Assembly: GCF_010015445.1 (NCBI RefSeq)
Contig: NC_053134.1
Coordinates: 2,856,120-2,920,119 of the forward strand
DNA length: 64,000 nt
From: Perca fluviatilis
Lineage: Eukaryota > Chordata > Actinopteri > Perciformes > Percidae
Reading direction: 5' to 3'
Both the position numbers and the translations under genes were made by a program. Under the pieces are notes generated by a model. The model saw nothing but the letters and a program-made list of their open reading frames with translations. It ran no database searches and had not been told where the DNA came from. This document shows positions 34,273-47,708 of the stretch, one piece after another; positions within the stretch are counted from its first letter, which is position 1; each line of letters begins with the position of its first letter.

Positions 34273-34345
34273 GGCTCCATAGCTCAGGGGTTAGAGCACT
34301 GGTCTTGTAAACCTGGGGTCGTGAGTTCAATTCTCACTGGGGCCT
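34273..34345 (+). tRNA. tRNA-Thr-like, anticodon UGU
   Basis: The anticodon stem 3' strand is ACCTG, giving one T-T mismatch with CTGGT; other stems are intact. Same change at 46299, its duplicate 12,026 bp away. Confidence 0.6.
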
Positions 34346-34756
34346 AAGCAATCTCTTGAATTTCCCCTTGGGGATCAATAAAGTGTCCATCTATCTGCCA
34401 ACAGACATTTACCATCACCTGCCCATTCCACACAGTGCTTAAACAGTCTGGTCTTGCAAACCTGGGGTTGTGAGATCAATTCTAGTTCGACTTTTTAAAA
34501 CATACTATACGATTATTATTTTTTACTTTTTGTCATCATACTTTCTGGTACACTGCAGCCACTGCTGAAGACAAGAGCACACTGCAGAGTACCATCCCCT
34601 CTGCTGAGATGATTTGCTGCTATCTGCCGTCTCTCCAGGATCTGTACGCCTCCAGGACACTGAGGCGACTTTTCTTGACTTAGTATACTATGAATTCTTT
34701 TACTTTTTAAAACATACAATACTATTTTTTTTTTACATTTTAATTTTACTAATACT

Positions 34757-34806
34757 GGCTCCATAGCTCAGGGGTTTTAAACGAGGGGTCGTGAGTTAAA
34801 TTCTCA
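34757..34806 (+). pseudogene. tRNA-Thr copy with internal deletion
   Basis: Same AGGGGTT-TTAAAC breakpoint, here followed by GAGGGGTCGTGAGTTAAATT; duplicated at 46783. Confidence 0.75.
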
Positions 34807-35650
34807 TACTATGACTTTTTTTTCGAGTCACCACAGACACTTACCATCACCTGCCCATTCCAAACATACATACGATACTATGACTTTCTTTAAAACTTTT
34901 TTAACATACTATACTACGAATTTTTTTCGACATACTATACTATGATTTTTTAAGACTCTTTTTTTACTATTTCCCCTTGGGTATCAATAAAGTATCAGTC
35001 TATCCATATATCTGCCCCTAGTCACCACACACACGTACCATCACATGCCAATTACACACAGTGTTTAAACTTCTTAATCAGCTACTTTCTATATGTTTTC
35101 TGTTTTTGAATGTATTGTAATTCTTTATTAATGTTTAATTGTTTGAGTATGGATGCACCAACAAATTCCACGTAGGGTAACTCCTGTGGCAATAAACTCC
35201 TTTCTGATTCTGATAATTTTGTTTAACATATTATACTATGTCCTTTTTCGACTTACTTTACTATGACTTTTTTGTACTTTTTTCAACATAGTATACTATG
35301 ACTGTTTTTGTTCGACTTCCTATACTATGACATTTCAAAAAAAAAGAAGTAATCATACTATACTATGATTTTATTTAATTTTTTTAAACATACTATACTA
35401 TGACGTTTTTTGCTTTTCGTCATCATACTTTCTGGTACGCTGCTGCCACTACTGAAGACAAGAGCAGACTGCAGAGTACCATCCCCTCTGCTGAGAAGTT
35501 GATTTGCTGCTCTCTGCCGTCTCTCCAGGATCTGTACGCCTCCAGGACACTGAGGCGACTTTTTTCGACATCGTATACTATGACTTTTTTTTACGTTTTA
35601 AAACCTACTATACTGTCTTTTTTTTTTTAGTCTTAAATCTTACAAATAGT

Positions 35651-35723
35651 GGCTACATAGCTCAGGGGTTAGAGCACTGGTCTTGTAAACCAGGGGTCGT
35701 GAATTCAATTCTCACTGGGGCCT
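35651..35723 (+). tRNA. tRNA-Thr-like, anticodon UGU
   Basis: Acceptor GGCTACA (mismatch at position 5) and T stem GTGAA (mismatch at position 53). The duplicate at 47709 has the normal acceptor but the same T-stem change, so the acceptor mutation came after the duplication. Confidence 0.5.
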
Positions 35724-36323
35724 AGTCACTCTCTTGATTGTCCCTTGGGGATCAATAAAGTATCCATCTATCTGCCCATAGACACTTACCATCACCTGCC
35801 CATTCCACACAATGCTTAAAGAGTCTGGTCTTGTAAACCAGGGGTTGTGAGTTCAATTCTAGTTCAAGCCTAATCACTGTCTTGAACTTATTATACTCTT
35901 GAATTACTATACTATGACTTTTTTTTCGACATACTATACATAGTATACATACATATACTATGACTTTATTGTACGTTTTTGACACACTATACTATTACTT
36001 TTTTCCGACTTACTATACTATGACTTTTTCCGATATACTATACTATGACTTATTACGACATGCTATACTATGACTTTTTTTTTTACTTTTCGTCATCATA
36101 CTTTCTGGTACGCTGCTGCCACTGCTGAAGACAAGACCAGACTGCAGAGTACCATCCCCTCTGCTGAGAAGTTGATTTGCTGCTCTCTGCCATCTCTCCA
36201 GGATCTGTACGCCTCCAGGACACTGAGGCGACTTTTTTCGACTTAGTATACTATGACTTTTTTTTAATTTTTAAAACCTACTATACTGTCTTTTTTTTTT
36301 TACTCTTAAATTCTACAAATACT

Positions 36324-36396
36324 GGCTCCATAGCTCAGGGGTTAGAGCACTGGTCTTGTAAACCAGGGGTCGTGAGTTCAATTCTCACTGGGGCCT
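36324..36396 (+). tRNA. tRNA-Thr-like, anticodon UGU
   Basis: All stems intact. First locus of a seven-locus block that recurs at 39843 and 48382. Confidence 0.72.
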
Positions 36397-36810
36397 AATC
36401 GCTCTCTTGATTGTCCCCTTGGGGATCAATAAAGTGTCCGTCTATCTGCCAAGAGACACTTACCATCACCTGCCCATTCCACACAGTGCTTAAACAGTCT
36501 GGTCTTGCAAACCTGGGGTTGTGAGATCAATTGTAGTTTGACTTTCTAAAACATACTATACGATTATTATTTTTTACTTTTTGTCATCATACTTTCTGGT
36601 ACACTGCAGCCACTGCTGAAGACAAGAGCACACGGCAGAGTACCATCCCCTCTGCTGAGAAGATGATTTGCTGCTATCTGCCGTCTCTCCAGGATCTGTA
36701 CGCCTCCAGGACACTGAGGCGACTTTTTTCGACTTAGTATACTATGACTTTTTTTACTTTTTAAAACATACAATACTATTTTTTTTTTACTTTTCAATTT
36801 TTCTAATACT

Positions 36811-36861
36811 GGCTCCATAGCTCAAGGGTTTTAAACCAGGGGTCGTGAGTTCAATTGTCAT
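36811..36861 (+). pseudogene. tRNA-Thr copy with internal deletion
   Basis: D loop start reads CAAGGGTT; ends TTCAATTGTCATACTATG. Duplicates at 40330 and 48869. Confidence 0.75.
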
Positions 36862-37201
36862 ACTATGACTTTTTTTTCGACATGCTATTTTATGACGTTT
36901 TTTCGAGTCACCACAGACACTTACCATCACCTGCCCATTCCAAACATACATACGATACTATGACTTTCTTTAAAACTTTTTTAACATACTATACTATGAA
37001 TTTTTTTCGACATACTATACTATGACTTTTTTGTACTTTTTTCGTCATCATACTTTCTGGTACGCTGCTTCCACTGCCGAAGACAAGAGCAGACTACAGA
37101 GTACCATCCCCTCTGCTGAGAAGTTGATTTGCTGCTATCTGCCGTCTCTCCAGGAACTGTACGCCTCCAGGACACTGAGGCGACTTTTTTTTACAAATAC
37201 T

Positions 37202-37234
37202 GGCTCCATAGCTCAGGGGTTAGAGCACTGGTCT
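37202..37234 (+). pseudogene. 5' tRNA-Thr half fused to satellite
   Basis: Stops at GGTCT then ACTATACTATGAC. Third locus of the block. Confidence 0.8.
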
Positions 37235-37314
37235 ACTATACTATGACTTTTTTAACTTTTGCAAAACATACTATACTGTCTTTTTTTTTTTACATTTTAA
37301 TTTTTTCTAACACT

Positions 37315-37347
37315 GGCTCCATAGCTCAGGGGTTAGAGCACTGGTCT
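37315..37347 (+). pseudogene. 5' tRNA-Thr half fused to satellite
   Basis: Same breakpoint as the previous copy 113 bp before; the two are a local tandem duplication. Confidence 0.8.
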
Positions 37348-37428
37348 ACTATACTATGACTTTTTTAACTTTTGCAAAACATACTATACTGTCTTTTTTT
37401 TTTTTACATTTTAATTTTTTCTAACACT

Positions 37429-37501
37429 GGCTCCATAGCTCAGGGGTTAGAGCACTGGTCTCGTAAACCAGGGGTCGTGAGTTCAACTCTCACTGGGGCC
37501 T
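37429..37501 (+). tRNA. tRNA-Thr-like, anticodon CGU
   Basis: Stems intact; T loop TTCAACT. It follows the two half copies at the same 114-bp spacing and may be their source. Confidence 0.68.
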
Positions 37502-38428
37502 ATTCACTCTCTTGAATTTCCTCTTGGGGATCAATAAAGCAATAAATGCTCTTGTAAACAATGGGTTGTGAGTTCAATTCTAGTTGAACTTCTAAAAATT
37601 TTTTCAACATTATATACTACAACTCTTTTTTTACTTTTTGTCATCATACTTTCTGGTACACTGCTGCCACTGCAAAGACAAGGGCAGACTGCAGAGTACC
37701 ATCCCCTCAGCTGAGAAGTTGATTTGCTGCTCTCTGCCATCTCTCCAGGCTCTGTTCAGGGGTTAGAGCACTGGTCTTGACTTTTTTTTACTTTTTTTGA
37801 AATATATTACTGTAACTTTTTTTCGACATACTATACTATGAGTTTTTTAAAACTTTTTTTTACCATTTCCCCTAGGGCATCAATAAAGTGTCAGTCTATC
37901 CATATATCTGCCCCTAGTCACCACACACACTTACCATCACATGCCCATTGCACACAGTGTTTAAACTACTTAATCAGCTACTATCAATATGTTTTCTGTT
38001 TTTGAATATATTGTAATTCTTTTTTAATGTTTAATTGTTTGAGTATGTATGCACCAACCAATTCCACGTAGGGTAACTCCTGTGGCAATAAACTCCTTTC
38101 TGATTCTGATTCTGATGATTTTGTTTAACATATTATACTATGTCCTTTTTCGACTTACTATACTATGACTTTTTTGTACTTTTTTCGACATAGTATAGTA
38201 TGACTGTTTTTTTTCCGACTTCCTATACTATGACATTTAAAAAAATTAATTTAATCATACTATACTATGACTTTGTTTAATTTTTTTAAACATACTATAC
38301 TATGACTTTTTTTGTTATTCGTCATCCTACTTTCTGGTACGCTGCTTCCACTGCTGAAGACAAGAGCAGACTGCAGAGTACCATCACCTCTGCTGAGAAG
38401 TTGATTTGCTGCTATTTGCTGTCTCTCC

Positions 38429-38498
38429 AGGCTCTGTTCAGGGGTTAGAGCACTGGTCTCGTAAACCAGGAGTTGTGAGTTCAAATCTAGTTGGGGCC
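38429..38498 (+). pseudogene. LINE-tRNA fusion, loop CGU
   Basis: The LINE fragment text GTCTCTCCAGGCTCTG runs directly into TTCAGGGGTTAGAGCACTGG of the tRNA, so the acceptor 5' strand and start of the D arm are missing. The T arm reads GTGAGTTCAAATCTAG. Copies at 41948, 50489 and, with UGU, 62369. Confidence 0.75.
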
Positions 38499-39164
38499 TA
38501 ATCACTCTCTTGAACTTTTTATACTCTTGAATTAGTATACTATGACTATTTTGTACTTTTTTCGACATAGTATAGTATGACTTTTTTTTTTAATTACGAC
38601 ACTATGACATTTTTTTAAATTTTTTTAAACATACTATGACTGTTTTTTTTTAAAATATACATTCTGGTACACTGCAGCCACTGCTGAAGACAAGAGCAGA
38701 CTGCAGAGTACCATCCCCTCTGCTGAGAAGATTATTTGCTGCTATCTGCCATCTCTCCAGGAGACGGCAGATGGCAGCAAACTTTTTAATTTTATTTATT
38801 TTCGACATAGTATACTATGACTGTTGTTTTTTTCGACTTCCTATACTATGACATTTCAAAAAAAAGTAATCATACTATACTATGACTTTGTTTAATTTTT
38901 TTAAACATACAATACTATGACTTTTTTTGCTTTTCGTCATCATACTTTCTGGTACACTGCTGCCACTGCTGAAGACAAGAGCAGACTGCAGAGTACCATG
39001 CCCTCTGCTGAGAAGTTGATTTGCTGCTATCTGCCGTCTCTCCAGGATCTGTACGCCTCCAGGACACTGAGGCGACTTTTTTCGACTTAGTATACTATGA
39101 CTTTTTTTACTTTTTAAAACATACTATACTGTCTTTCATTTTACTTTTTGATTTTACTAATACT

Positions 39165-39237
39165 GGCTCCATAGCTCAGGGGTTAGAGCACTGGTCTTAT
39201 AAATCAGGGATTGTGAGTTCAATTCTCACTGGGGCCT
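39165..39237 (+). tRNA. tRNA-Thr body with UAU anticodon
   Basis: Loop CTTATAA gives UAU. The anticodon stem is CTGGT/ATCAG (one G-U pair, otherwise paired), the variable region GGATT, and all other stems intact. Body is tRNA-Thr, not the intron-containing vertebrate tRNA-Ile(UAU). If expressed it would read AUA. Confidence 0.6.
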
Positions 39238-39842
39238 AATCACTCTCTTGAATTTCCCCTTGGGGATCAATAAACTCTCCATCTATCTGCTCATAGACAC
39301 TTACAATCACCTGCCCATTCCACACAATGCTTAAACAGTCTTGTCTTGTAAACCAGGGGTTGTGAGTTTTATTTCTAGTTGGGGCCTAATCCCTCTCTTG
39401 AATTTTTTATACTCTTGAATTACTATACTATGACTTTTTTTTCGACATACTATACATAGTATACATACATATACTATGACTTTATTGTACGTTTTTGACA
39501 CACTATACTATTACTTTTTTCCGACTTACTATACTATGACTTTTTCCGATATACTATACTATGACTTATTACGACATGCTATACTATGACTTTTTTTTTT
39601 ACTTTTCGTCATCATACTTTCTGGTACGCTGCTGCCACTGCTGAAGACAAGACCAGACTGCAGAGTACCATCCCCTCTGCTGAGAAGTTGATTTGCTGCT
39701 CTCTGCCATCTCTCCAGGATCTGTACGCCTCCAGGACACTGGTAGAGCTTATTTTTCGACTTAGTATACTATGACTTTTTTTTAATTTTTTAAAACCTAC
39801 TATACTGTCTTTTTTTTTTTACTCTTAAATTCTACAAATACT

Positions 39843-39915
39843 GGCTCCATAGCTCAGGGGTTAGAGCACTGGTCTTGTAAACCAGGGGTCGTGAGTTCAA
39901 TTCTCACTGGGGCCT
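39843..39915 (+). tRNA. tRNA-Thr-like, anticodon UGU
   Basis: Stems intact; copy of 36324 at an offset of 3,519 bp. Confidence 0.72.
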
Positions 39916-40329
39916 AATCGCTCTCTTGATTGTCCCCTTGGGGATCAATAAAGTGTCCGTCTATCTGCCAAGAGACACTTACCATCACCTGCCCATTCCA
40001 CACAGTGCTTAAACAGTCTGGTCTTGCAAACCTGGGGTTGTGAGATCAATTGTAGTTTGACTTTCTAAAACATACTATACGATTATTATTTTTTACTTTT
40101 TGTCATCATACTTTCTGGTACACTGCAGCCACTGCTGAAGACAAGAGCACACGGCAGAGTACCATCCCCTCTGCTGAGAAGATGATTTGCTGCTATCTGC
40201 CGTCTCTCCAGGATCTGTACGCCTCCAGGACACTGAGGCGACTTTTTTCGACTTAGTATACTATGACTTTTTTTACTTTTTAAAACATACAATACTATTT
40301 TTTTTTTACTTTTCAATTTTTCTAATACT

Positions 40330-40380
40330 GGCTCCATAGCTCAAGGGTTTTAAACCAGGGGTCGTGAGTTCAATTGTCAT
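40330..40380 (+). pseudogene. tRNA-Thr copy with internal deletion
   Basis: Copy of 36811 at an offset of 3,519 bp. Confidence 0.75.
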
Positions 40381-40722
40381 ACTATGACTTTTTTTTCGAC
40401 ATGCTATTTTATGACGTTTTTTCGAGTCACCACAGACACTTACCATCACCTGCCCATTCCAAACATACATACGATACTATGACTTTCTTTAAAACTTTTT
40501 TAACATACTATACTATGAATTTTTTTCGACATACTTTATACTATGACTTTTTGGGCTTTTTGTTTTCATCATACTTTCTGGTACGCTGCTTCCACTGCCG
40601 AAGACAAGAGCAGACTACAGAGTACCATCCCCTCTGCTGAGAAGTTGATTTGCTGCTATCTGCCGTCTCTCCAGGAACTGTACGCCTCCAGGACACTGAG
40701 GCGACTTTTTTTTACAAATACT

Positions 40723-40755
40723 GGCTCCATAGCTCAGGGGTTAGAGCACTGGTCT
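40723..40755 (+). pseudogene. 5' tRNA-Thr half fused to satellite
   Basis: Copy of 37202 at an offset of 3,521 bp. Confidence 0.8.
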
Positions 40756-40835
40756 ACTATACTATGACTTTTTTAACTTTTGCAAAACATACTATACTGT
40801 CTTTTTTTTTTTACATTTTAATTTTTTCTAACACT

Positions 40836-40868
40836 GGCTCCATAGCTCAGGGGTTAGAGCACTGGTCT
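40836..40868 (+). pseudogene. 5' tRNA-Thr half fused to satellite
   Basis: Copy of 37315 at an offset of 3,521 bp. Confidence 0.8.
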
Positions 40869-40949
40869 ACTATACTATGACTTTTTTAACTTTTGCAAAA
40901 CATACTATACTGTCTTTTTTTTTTTTACATTTTAATTTTTTCTAACACT

Positions 40950-41022
40950 GGCTCCATAGCTCAGGGGTTAGAGCACTGGTCTCGTAAACCAGGGGTCGTG
41001 AGTTCAACTCTCACTGGGGCCT
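40950..41022 (+). tRNA. tRNA-Thr-like, anticodon CGU
   Basis: Copy of 37429 at an offset of 3,521 bp; stems intact. Confidence 0.68.
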
Positions 41023-41947
41023 ATTCACTCTCTTGAATTTCCTCTTGGGGATCAATAAAGCAATAAATGCTCTTGTAAACAATGGGTTGTGAGTTCAATT
41101 CTAGTTGAACTTCTAAAATTTTTTTCAACATTATATACTACAACTCTTTTTTTACTTTTTGTCATCATACTTTCTGGTACACTGCTGCCACTGCAAAGAC
41201 AAGGGCAGACTGCAGAGTACCATCCCCTCAGCTGAGAAGTTGATTTGCTGCTCTCTGCCATCTCTCCAGGCTCTGTTCAGGGGTTAGAGCACTGGTCTTG
41301 ACTTTTTTTTACTTTTTTTGAAATATATTACTGTAACTTTTTTTCGACATACTATACTATGAGTTTTTTAAAACTTTTTTTTACCATTTCCCCTAGGGCA
41401 TCAATAAAGTGTCAGTCTATCCATATATCTGCCCCTAGTCACCACACACACTTACCATCACATGCCCATTGCACACAGTGTTTAAACTACTTAATCAGCT
41501 ACTATCAATATGTTTTCTGTTTTTGAATATATTGTAATTCTTTTTTAATGTTTAATTGTTTGAGTATGTATGCACCAACCAATTCCAATAGGGTAACTCC
41601 TGTGGCAATAAACTCCTTTCTGATTCTGATTCTGATGATTTTGTTTAACATATTATACTATGCCTCTTTCCAATTTACTATACTATGACTTTTTTGTACT
41701 TTTTCGCATAGTATAGTATGACTGTTTTTTTCCGACTTCCTATACTATGACATTTAAAAAATTAATTTAATCATACTATACTATGACTTTGTTTTATTTT
41801 TTTTAAACATACTATACTATGACTTTTTTTGTTATTCGTCATCCTACTTTCTGGTACGCTGCTTCCACTGCTGAAGACAAGAGCAGACTGCAGAGTACCA
41901 TCACCTCTGCTGAGAAGTTGATTTGCTGCTATTTGCTGTCTCTCCAG

Positions 41948-42017
41948 GCTCTGTTCAGGGGTTAGAGCACTGGTCTCGTAAACCAGGAGTTGTGAGTTCA
42001 AATCTAGTTGGGGCCTA
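41948..42017 (+). pseudogene. LINE-tRNA fusion, loop CGU
   Basis: Copy of 38429 at an offset of 3,519 bp. Confidence 0.75.
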
Positions 42018-42680
42018 ATCACTCTCTTGAACTTTTTATACTCTTGAATTACTATACTATGACTATTTTGTACTTTTTTCGACATAGTATAGTATGACTT
42101 TTTTTTTTAATTACGACACTATGACATTTTTTTAAATTTTTTTAAACATACTATGACTGTTTTTTTTAAATATACATTCTGGTACACTGCAGCCACTGCT
42201 GAAGACAAGAGCAGACTGCAGAGTACCATCCCCTCTGCTGAGAAGATTATTTGCTGCTATCTGCCATCTCTCCAGGAGACGGCAGATGGCAGCAAACTTT
42301 TTAATTTTATTTATTTTCGACATAGTATACTATGACTGTTGTTTTTTTCGACTTCCTATACTATGACATTTCAAAAAAAAGTAATCATACTATACTATGA
42401 CTTTGTTTAAATTTTTTTAAACATACAATACTATGACTTTTTTTGCTTTTCGTCATCATACTTTCTGGTACACTGCTGCCACTGCTGAAGACAAGAGCAG
42501 ACTGCAGAGTACCATGCCCTCTGCTGAGAAGTTGATTTGCTGCTATCTGCCCGCTCTCCAGGATCTGTACGCCTCCAGGACACTGAGGCGACTTTTTTCG
42601 ACTTAGTATACTATGACTTTTTTTACTTTTTAAAACATACTATACTGTCTTTCATTTTACTTTTTGATTTTACTAATACT

Positions 42681-42753
42681 GGCTCCATAGCTCAGGGGTT
42701 AGAGCACTGGTCTTATAAATCAGGGATTGTGAGTTCAATTCTCACTGGGGCCT
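42681..42753 (+). tRNA. tRNA-Thr body with UAU anticodon
   Basis: Copy of 39165 at an offset of 3,516 bp; same CTTATAA loop and ATCAG stem. Confidence 0.6.
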
Positions 42754-43322
42754 AATCACTCTCTTGAATTTCCCCTTGGGGATCAATAAACTCTCCATCT
42801 ATCTGCTCATAGACACTTACAATCACCTGCCCATTCCACACAATGCTTAAACAGTCTTGTCTTGTAAACCAGGGGTTGTGAGTTTTATTTCTAGTTGGGG
42901 CCTAATCCCTCTCTTGAATTTTTTATACTCTTGAATTACTATACTATGCCTTTTTTTAACTTTTTTTCGACATACTATACTAGGAATTTCTTACGACATA
43001 CTATACTATGACATTTAAAAAAATTAATTTAATCATACTATACTATGACTTTGTTTAATTTTTTTAAACATACTATACTATGACTTTTTTTGTTTTTCGT
43101 CATCCTACTTTCTGGTACGCTGCTGCCACTGCTGAAGACAAGAGCAGACTGCAGAGTACCATCACCTCTGCTGAGATGATTTGCTGCTATCTGCCGTCTC
43201 TCCAGGATCTGTACGCCTCCAGGACACTGAGGCGACTTTCTTTGACTTAGTATACTATGAATTCTTTTACTTTTTAAAACATACAATACTATTTTTTTTT
43301 ACATTTTAATTTTACTAATACT

Positions 43323-43372
43323 GGCTCCATAGCTCAGGGGTTTTAAACCAGGGGTCGTGAGTTAAATTCTCA
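43323..43372 (+). pseudogene. tRNA-Thr copy with internal deletion
   Basis: Same breakpoint; T-loop region reads GTTAAATTCTCATAC. Confidence 0.75.
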
Positions 43373-44091
43373 TACTATGACTTTTTTTTCGACATGCTAT
43401 ACTATGACGTTTTTTCGAGTCACCACAGACACTTACCATCACCTGCCCATTCCAAACATACATACGATACTATGACTTTCTTTAAAACTTTTTTAACATA
43501 CTATACTACGAATTTTTTTCGACATACTATACTATGACTTTTTTTCGACATACTATACTATGATTTTTTAAGACTCTTTTTTTACTATTTCCCCTTGGGT
43601 ATCAATAAAGTATCAATCTATCCATATATCTGCCCCTAGTCACCACACACACTTACCATCACATGCCAATTACACACAGTGTTTAAACTTCTTAATCAGC
43701 TACTTTCTATATGTTTTCTGCTTTTGAATTTATTGTAATTCTTTATTAATGTTTAATTGTTTGAGTATGGATGCACCAACAAATTCCACGTAGGGTAACT
43801 CCTGTGGCAATAAACTCCTTTCTGATTCTGATTCTGATAATTTTGTTTAACATATTATACTATGTCCTTTTTCGACTTACTTTACTATGACTTTTTTGTA
43901 CGTTTTTCAACATAGTATACTATGACTGTTTTATTCGACTTCCTATACAATGACATTTAAAAAAAAAAAGAAGTAATCATACTATACTATGATTTTATTA
44001 AATTTTTTTAAACATACTATACTATGACTTTCTTTGCTTTTTAAAACATACTATACTGTCTTTTTTTTTACATTTTAATTTTACTAACACT

Positions 44092-44164
44092 GGCTCCATA
44101 GCTCAGGGGTCAGAGCACTGGTCTCGTAAACCAGGGGTCGTGAGTTCAACTCTCACTGGGGCCT
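44092..44164 (+). tRNA. tRNA-Thr-like, anticodon CGU
   Basis: D loop AGGGGTCA, as in 29282; stems intact. Confidence 0.65.
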
Positions 44165-45017
44165 AATCACTCTCTTGAATTTTCCTCTTGGGGATCAATA
44201 AGCAATAAATGCTCTTGTAAACAATGGGTTGTGAGTTCAATTCTAGTTGAACTTCTAAAAATTTTTTCAACATTATATACTACAACTCTTAGACTGACAT
44301 ACTATACTATGACTTTTTTTTTACTTTTTTTACTATTTCCAATTGGGTATCAATAAAGTATCAGTCTATCCATATATCTGCCCCTAGTCACCACACACAC
44401 TTACCATCACATGCCCATTGCACACAGTGTTTAAACTACTTAATCAGCTACTATCAATATGTTTTCTGTTTTTGAATATATTGTAATTCTTTTTTAATGT
44501 TTAATTGTTTGAGTATGTATGCACCAACCAATTCCACGTAGGTTAACTCCTGTGGCAATAAACTCCTTTCTGATTCTGATTCTGATGATTTTGTTTAACA
44601 TATTATACTATGTCCTTTTTCGACTTACTATACTATGACTTTTTTGTACTTTTTTCGACATAGTATAGTATGACTGTTTTTTTTTCGACTTCCTATACTA
44701 TGACATTTAAAAAAATTAATTTAATCATACTATACTATGACTTTGTTTAATTTTTTTAAACATACTATAGTATGACTTTTTGTTTTTCGTCATCCTACTT
44801 TCTGGTACACTGCTGCCACTGCTGAAGACAAGAGCAGACTGCAGAGTACCATCCCCTCTGCTGAGAAGTTGATTTGCTGCTATCTGCCGTCTCTCCAGGA
44901 TCTGTACGCCTCCAGGACACTGAGGCGACTTTTTTCGACTTAGTATACTATGACTTTTTTTACTTTTTAAAACATACTATAATGTCTTTCATTTTACTTT
45001 TTGATTTTACTAATACT

Positions 45018-45090
45018 GGCTCCATAGCTCAGGGGTTAGAGCACTGGTCTTGTAAACCAGGGGTCGTGAGTTCAATTCTCACTGGGGCCT
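45018..45090 (+). tRNA. tRNA-Thr-like, anticodon UGU
   Basis: Stems intact. The flanks (TTTTTGATTTTACTAATAC before it) are those of the UAU subfamily, so this may be the unswitched state of that lineage. Confidence 0.72.
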
Positions 45091-45860
45091 AATCACTCTC
45101 TTGAATTTCCCTTGGGGATCAATAAAGTCTCCATCTATTTGCTCATAGACACTTACCATCACCTACCCATTCCACACAATGCTTAAACAGTCTTGTCTTG
45201 TAAACCAGGGGTTGTGAGTTTTATTTCTAGTTGGGGCCTAATCCCTCCCTTGAATTTTGTATACTCTTGAATTACTATACTATGCCTTTTTTTTTACTTT
45301 TTTTCGACATACTATACTAGGAATTTCTTACGACATACTATACTATGAATTTTTTTCGACAAACTATACTATGATTTTGTAAAACTTTTTTTTACTATTT
45401 CCCCTTGGGTATCAATAAAGTATTAGTCTATCCATATATCTGCCCCTAGTCACCACACACACTTACCATCACATGCCCATTGCACACAGTGTTTACACTA
45501 CTTAATCAGCTACTTTCTATATGTTTTCTGTTTTTGAATATATTGTAATTCTTTATTAATGTTTAATTGTTTGAGTATGTATGCACCAACAAATTCCACG
45601 TAGGGTAACTCCTGTGGCAATAAACTCCTATCTGACTCTGATTCTGATGATTTTGTTTAACATATTATACATATAGAGCAGACTGCAGAGTACCATCCCC
45701 TCTGCTGAGAAGTTGATTTTCTGCTATCTGCCGTCCCTCCAGGATCTGTACGCCTCTAGGACACTGAGGCGACTTTTTTCGACTTAGTATACTATGAATT
45801 TTTTTACTTTTTAAAACATACAATACTATTTTTTTTTTACTTTTTAATTTTACTAATACT

Positions 45861-45910
45861 GGCTCCATAGCTCAGGGGTTTTAAACCAGGGGTCGTGAGT
45901 TCAATTCTCA
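45861..45910 (+). pseudogene. tRNA-Thr copy with internal deletion
   Basis: Same breakpoint; 3' end GTTCAATTCTCATAC. Confidence 0.75.
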
Positions 45911-46298
45911 TACTATGACTTTTTTTTTTCGAGTCACCACAGACACTTACCATCACCTGCCCATTCCAAACATACATACGATACTATGACTTTCTTTAAA
46001 ACTTTTTTAACATACTATACTATGAATTTTTTTCGACATGCTATACTATGACTTTTTTGTACTTTTTTCGTCATCATACTTTCTGGTACGCTGCTTCCAC
46101 TGCTGAAGACAAGAGCAGACTACAGAGTACCATCCCCTCTGCTGAGAAGTTGATTTGCTACTATCTGCCGTCTCTCCAGGAACTGTACGCCTCCAGGACA
46201 CTGAGGCGACTTTTATCGACTTAGTATAATATGACTGTTTTTACTTTTAAAAAAATACTATACTGTCTTTCTTTTTACTTTTTACTTTTACTAGTACA

Positions 46299-46371
46299 GG
46301 CTCCATAGCTCAGGGGTTAGAGCACTGGTCTTGTAAACCTGGGGTCGTGAGTCCAATTCTCACTGGGGCCT
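46299..46371 (+). tRNA. tRNA-Thr-like, anticodon UGU
   Basis: Has the ACCTG stem mismatch of its duplicate at 34273 and a T-loop change (GTCCAATT). Confidence 0.55.
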
Positions 46372-46782
46372 AAGCAATCTCCTGAATTTCCCCTTGGGGA
46401 TCAATAAAGTGTCCATCTATCTGCCAACAGACATTTACCATCACCTGCCCATTCCACACAGTGCTTAAACAGTCTGGTCTTGCAAACCTGGGGTTGTGAG
46501 ATCAATTCTAGTTCGACTTTTTAAAACATACTATACGATTATTATTTTTTACTTTTTGTCATCATACTTTCTGGTACACTGCAGCCACTGCTGAAGACAA
46601 GAGCACACTGCAGAGTACCATCCCCTCTGCTGAGATGATTTGCTGCTATCTGCCGTCTCTCCAGGATCTGTACGCCTCCAGGACACTGAGGCGACTTTTC
46701 TTGACTTAGTATACTATGAATTCTTTTACTTTTTAAAACATACAATACTATTTTTTTTTTACATTTTAATTTTACTAATACT

Positions 46783-46832
46783 GGCTCCATAGCTCAGGGG
46801 TTTTAAACGAGGGGTCGTGAGTTAAATTCTCA
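46783..46832 (+). pseudogene. tRNA-Thr copy with internal deletion
   Basis: Duplicate of 34757 at an offset of 12,026 bp, including the AAACGAGGGG variant. Confidence 0.75.
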
Positions 46833-47708
46833 TACTATGACTTTTTTTTCGAGTCACCACAGACACTTACCATCACCTGCCCATTCCAAACATACATACG
46901 ATACTATGACTTTCTTTAAAACTTTTTTAACATACTATACTACGAATTTTTTTCGACATACTATACTATGACTTTTTTTCGACATACTATACTATGATTT
47001 TTTAAGACTCTTTTTTTACTATTTCCCCTTGGGTATCAATAAAGTATCAGTCTATCCATATATCTGCCCCTAGTCACCACACACACGTACCATCACATGC
47101 CAATTACACACAGTGTTTAAACTTCTTAATCAGCTACTTTCTATATGTTTTCTGTTTTTGAATGTATTGTAATTCTTTATTAATGTTTAATTGTTTGAGT
47201 ATGGATGCACCAACAAATTCCACGTAGGGTAACTCCTGTGGCAATAAACTCCTTTCTGATTCTGATTCTGATAATTTTGTTTAACATATTATACTATGTC
47301 CTTTTTCGACTTACTTTACTATGACTTTTTTGTACTTTTTTCAACATAGTATACTATGACTGTTTTTGTACGACTTCCTATACTATGACATTTCAAAAAA
47401 AAAGAAGTAATCATACTATACTATGATTTTATTTAATTTTTTTAAACATACTATACTATGACGTTTTTTGCTTTTCGTCATCATACTTTCTGGTACGCTG
47501 CTGCCACTACTGAAGACAAGAGCAGACTGCAGAGTACCATCCCCTCTGCTGAGAAGTTGATTTGCTGCTCTCTGCCGTCTCTCCAGGATCTGTACGCCTC
47601 CAGGACACTGAGGCGACTTTTTTCGACATCGTATACTATGACTTTTTTTTACATTTTAAAACCTACTATACTGTCTTTTTTTTTTTAGTCTTAAATCTTA
47701 CAAATACT

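Noticed and set aside
39165..39237. Genuine tRNA-Ile(UAU)
   Set aside because: The body is tRNA-Thr throughout and lacks the intron typical of vertebrate tRNA-Ile(UAU); treated as an anticodon-switched Thr copy.
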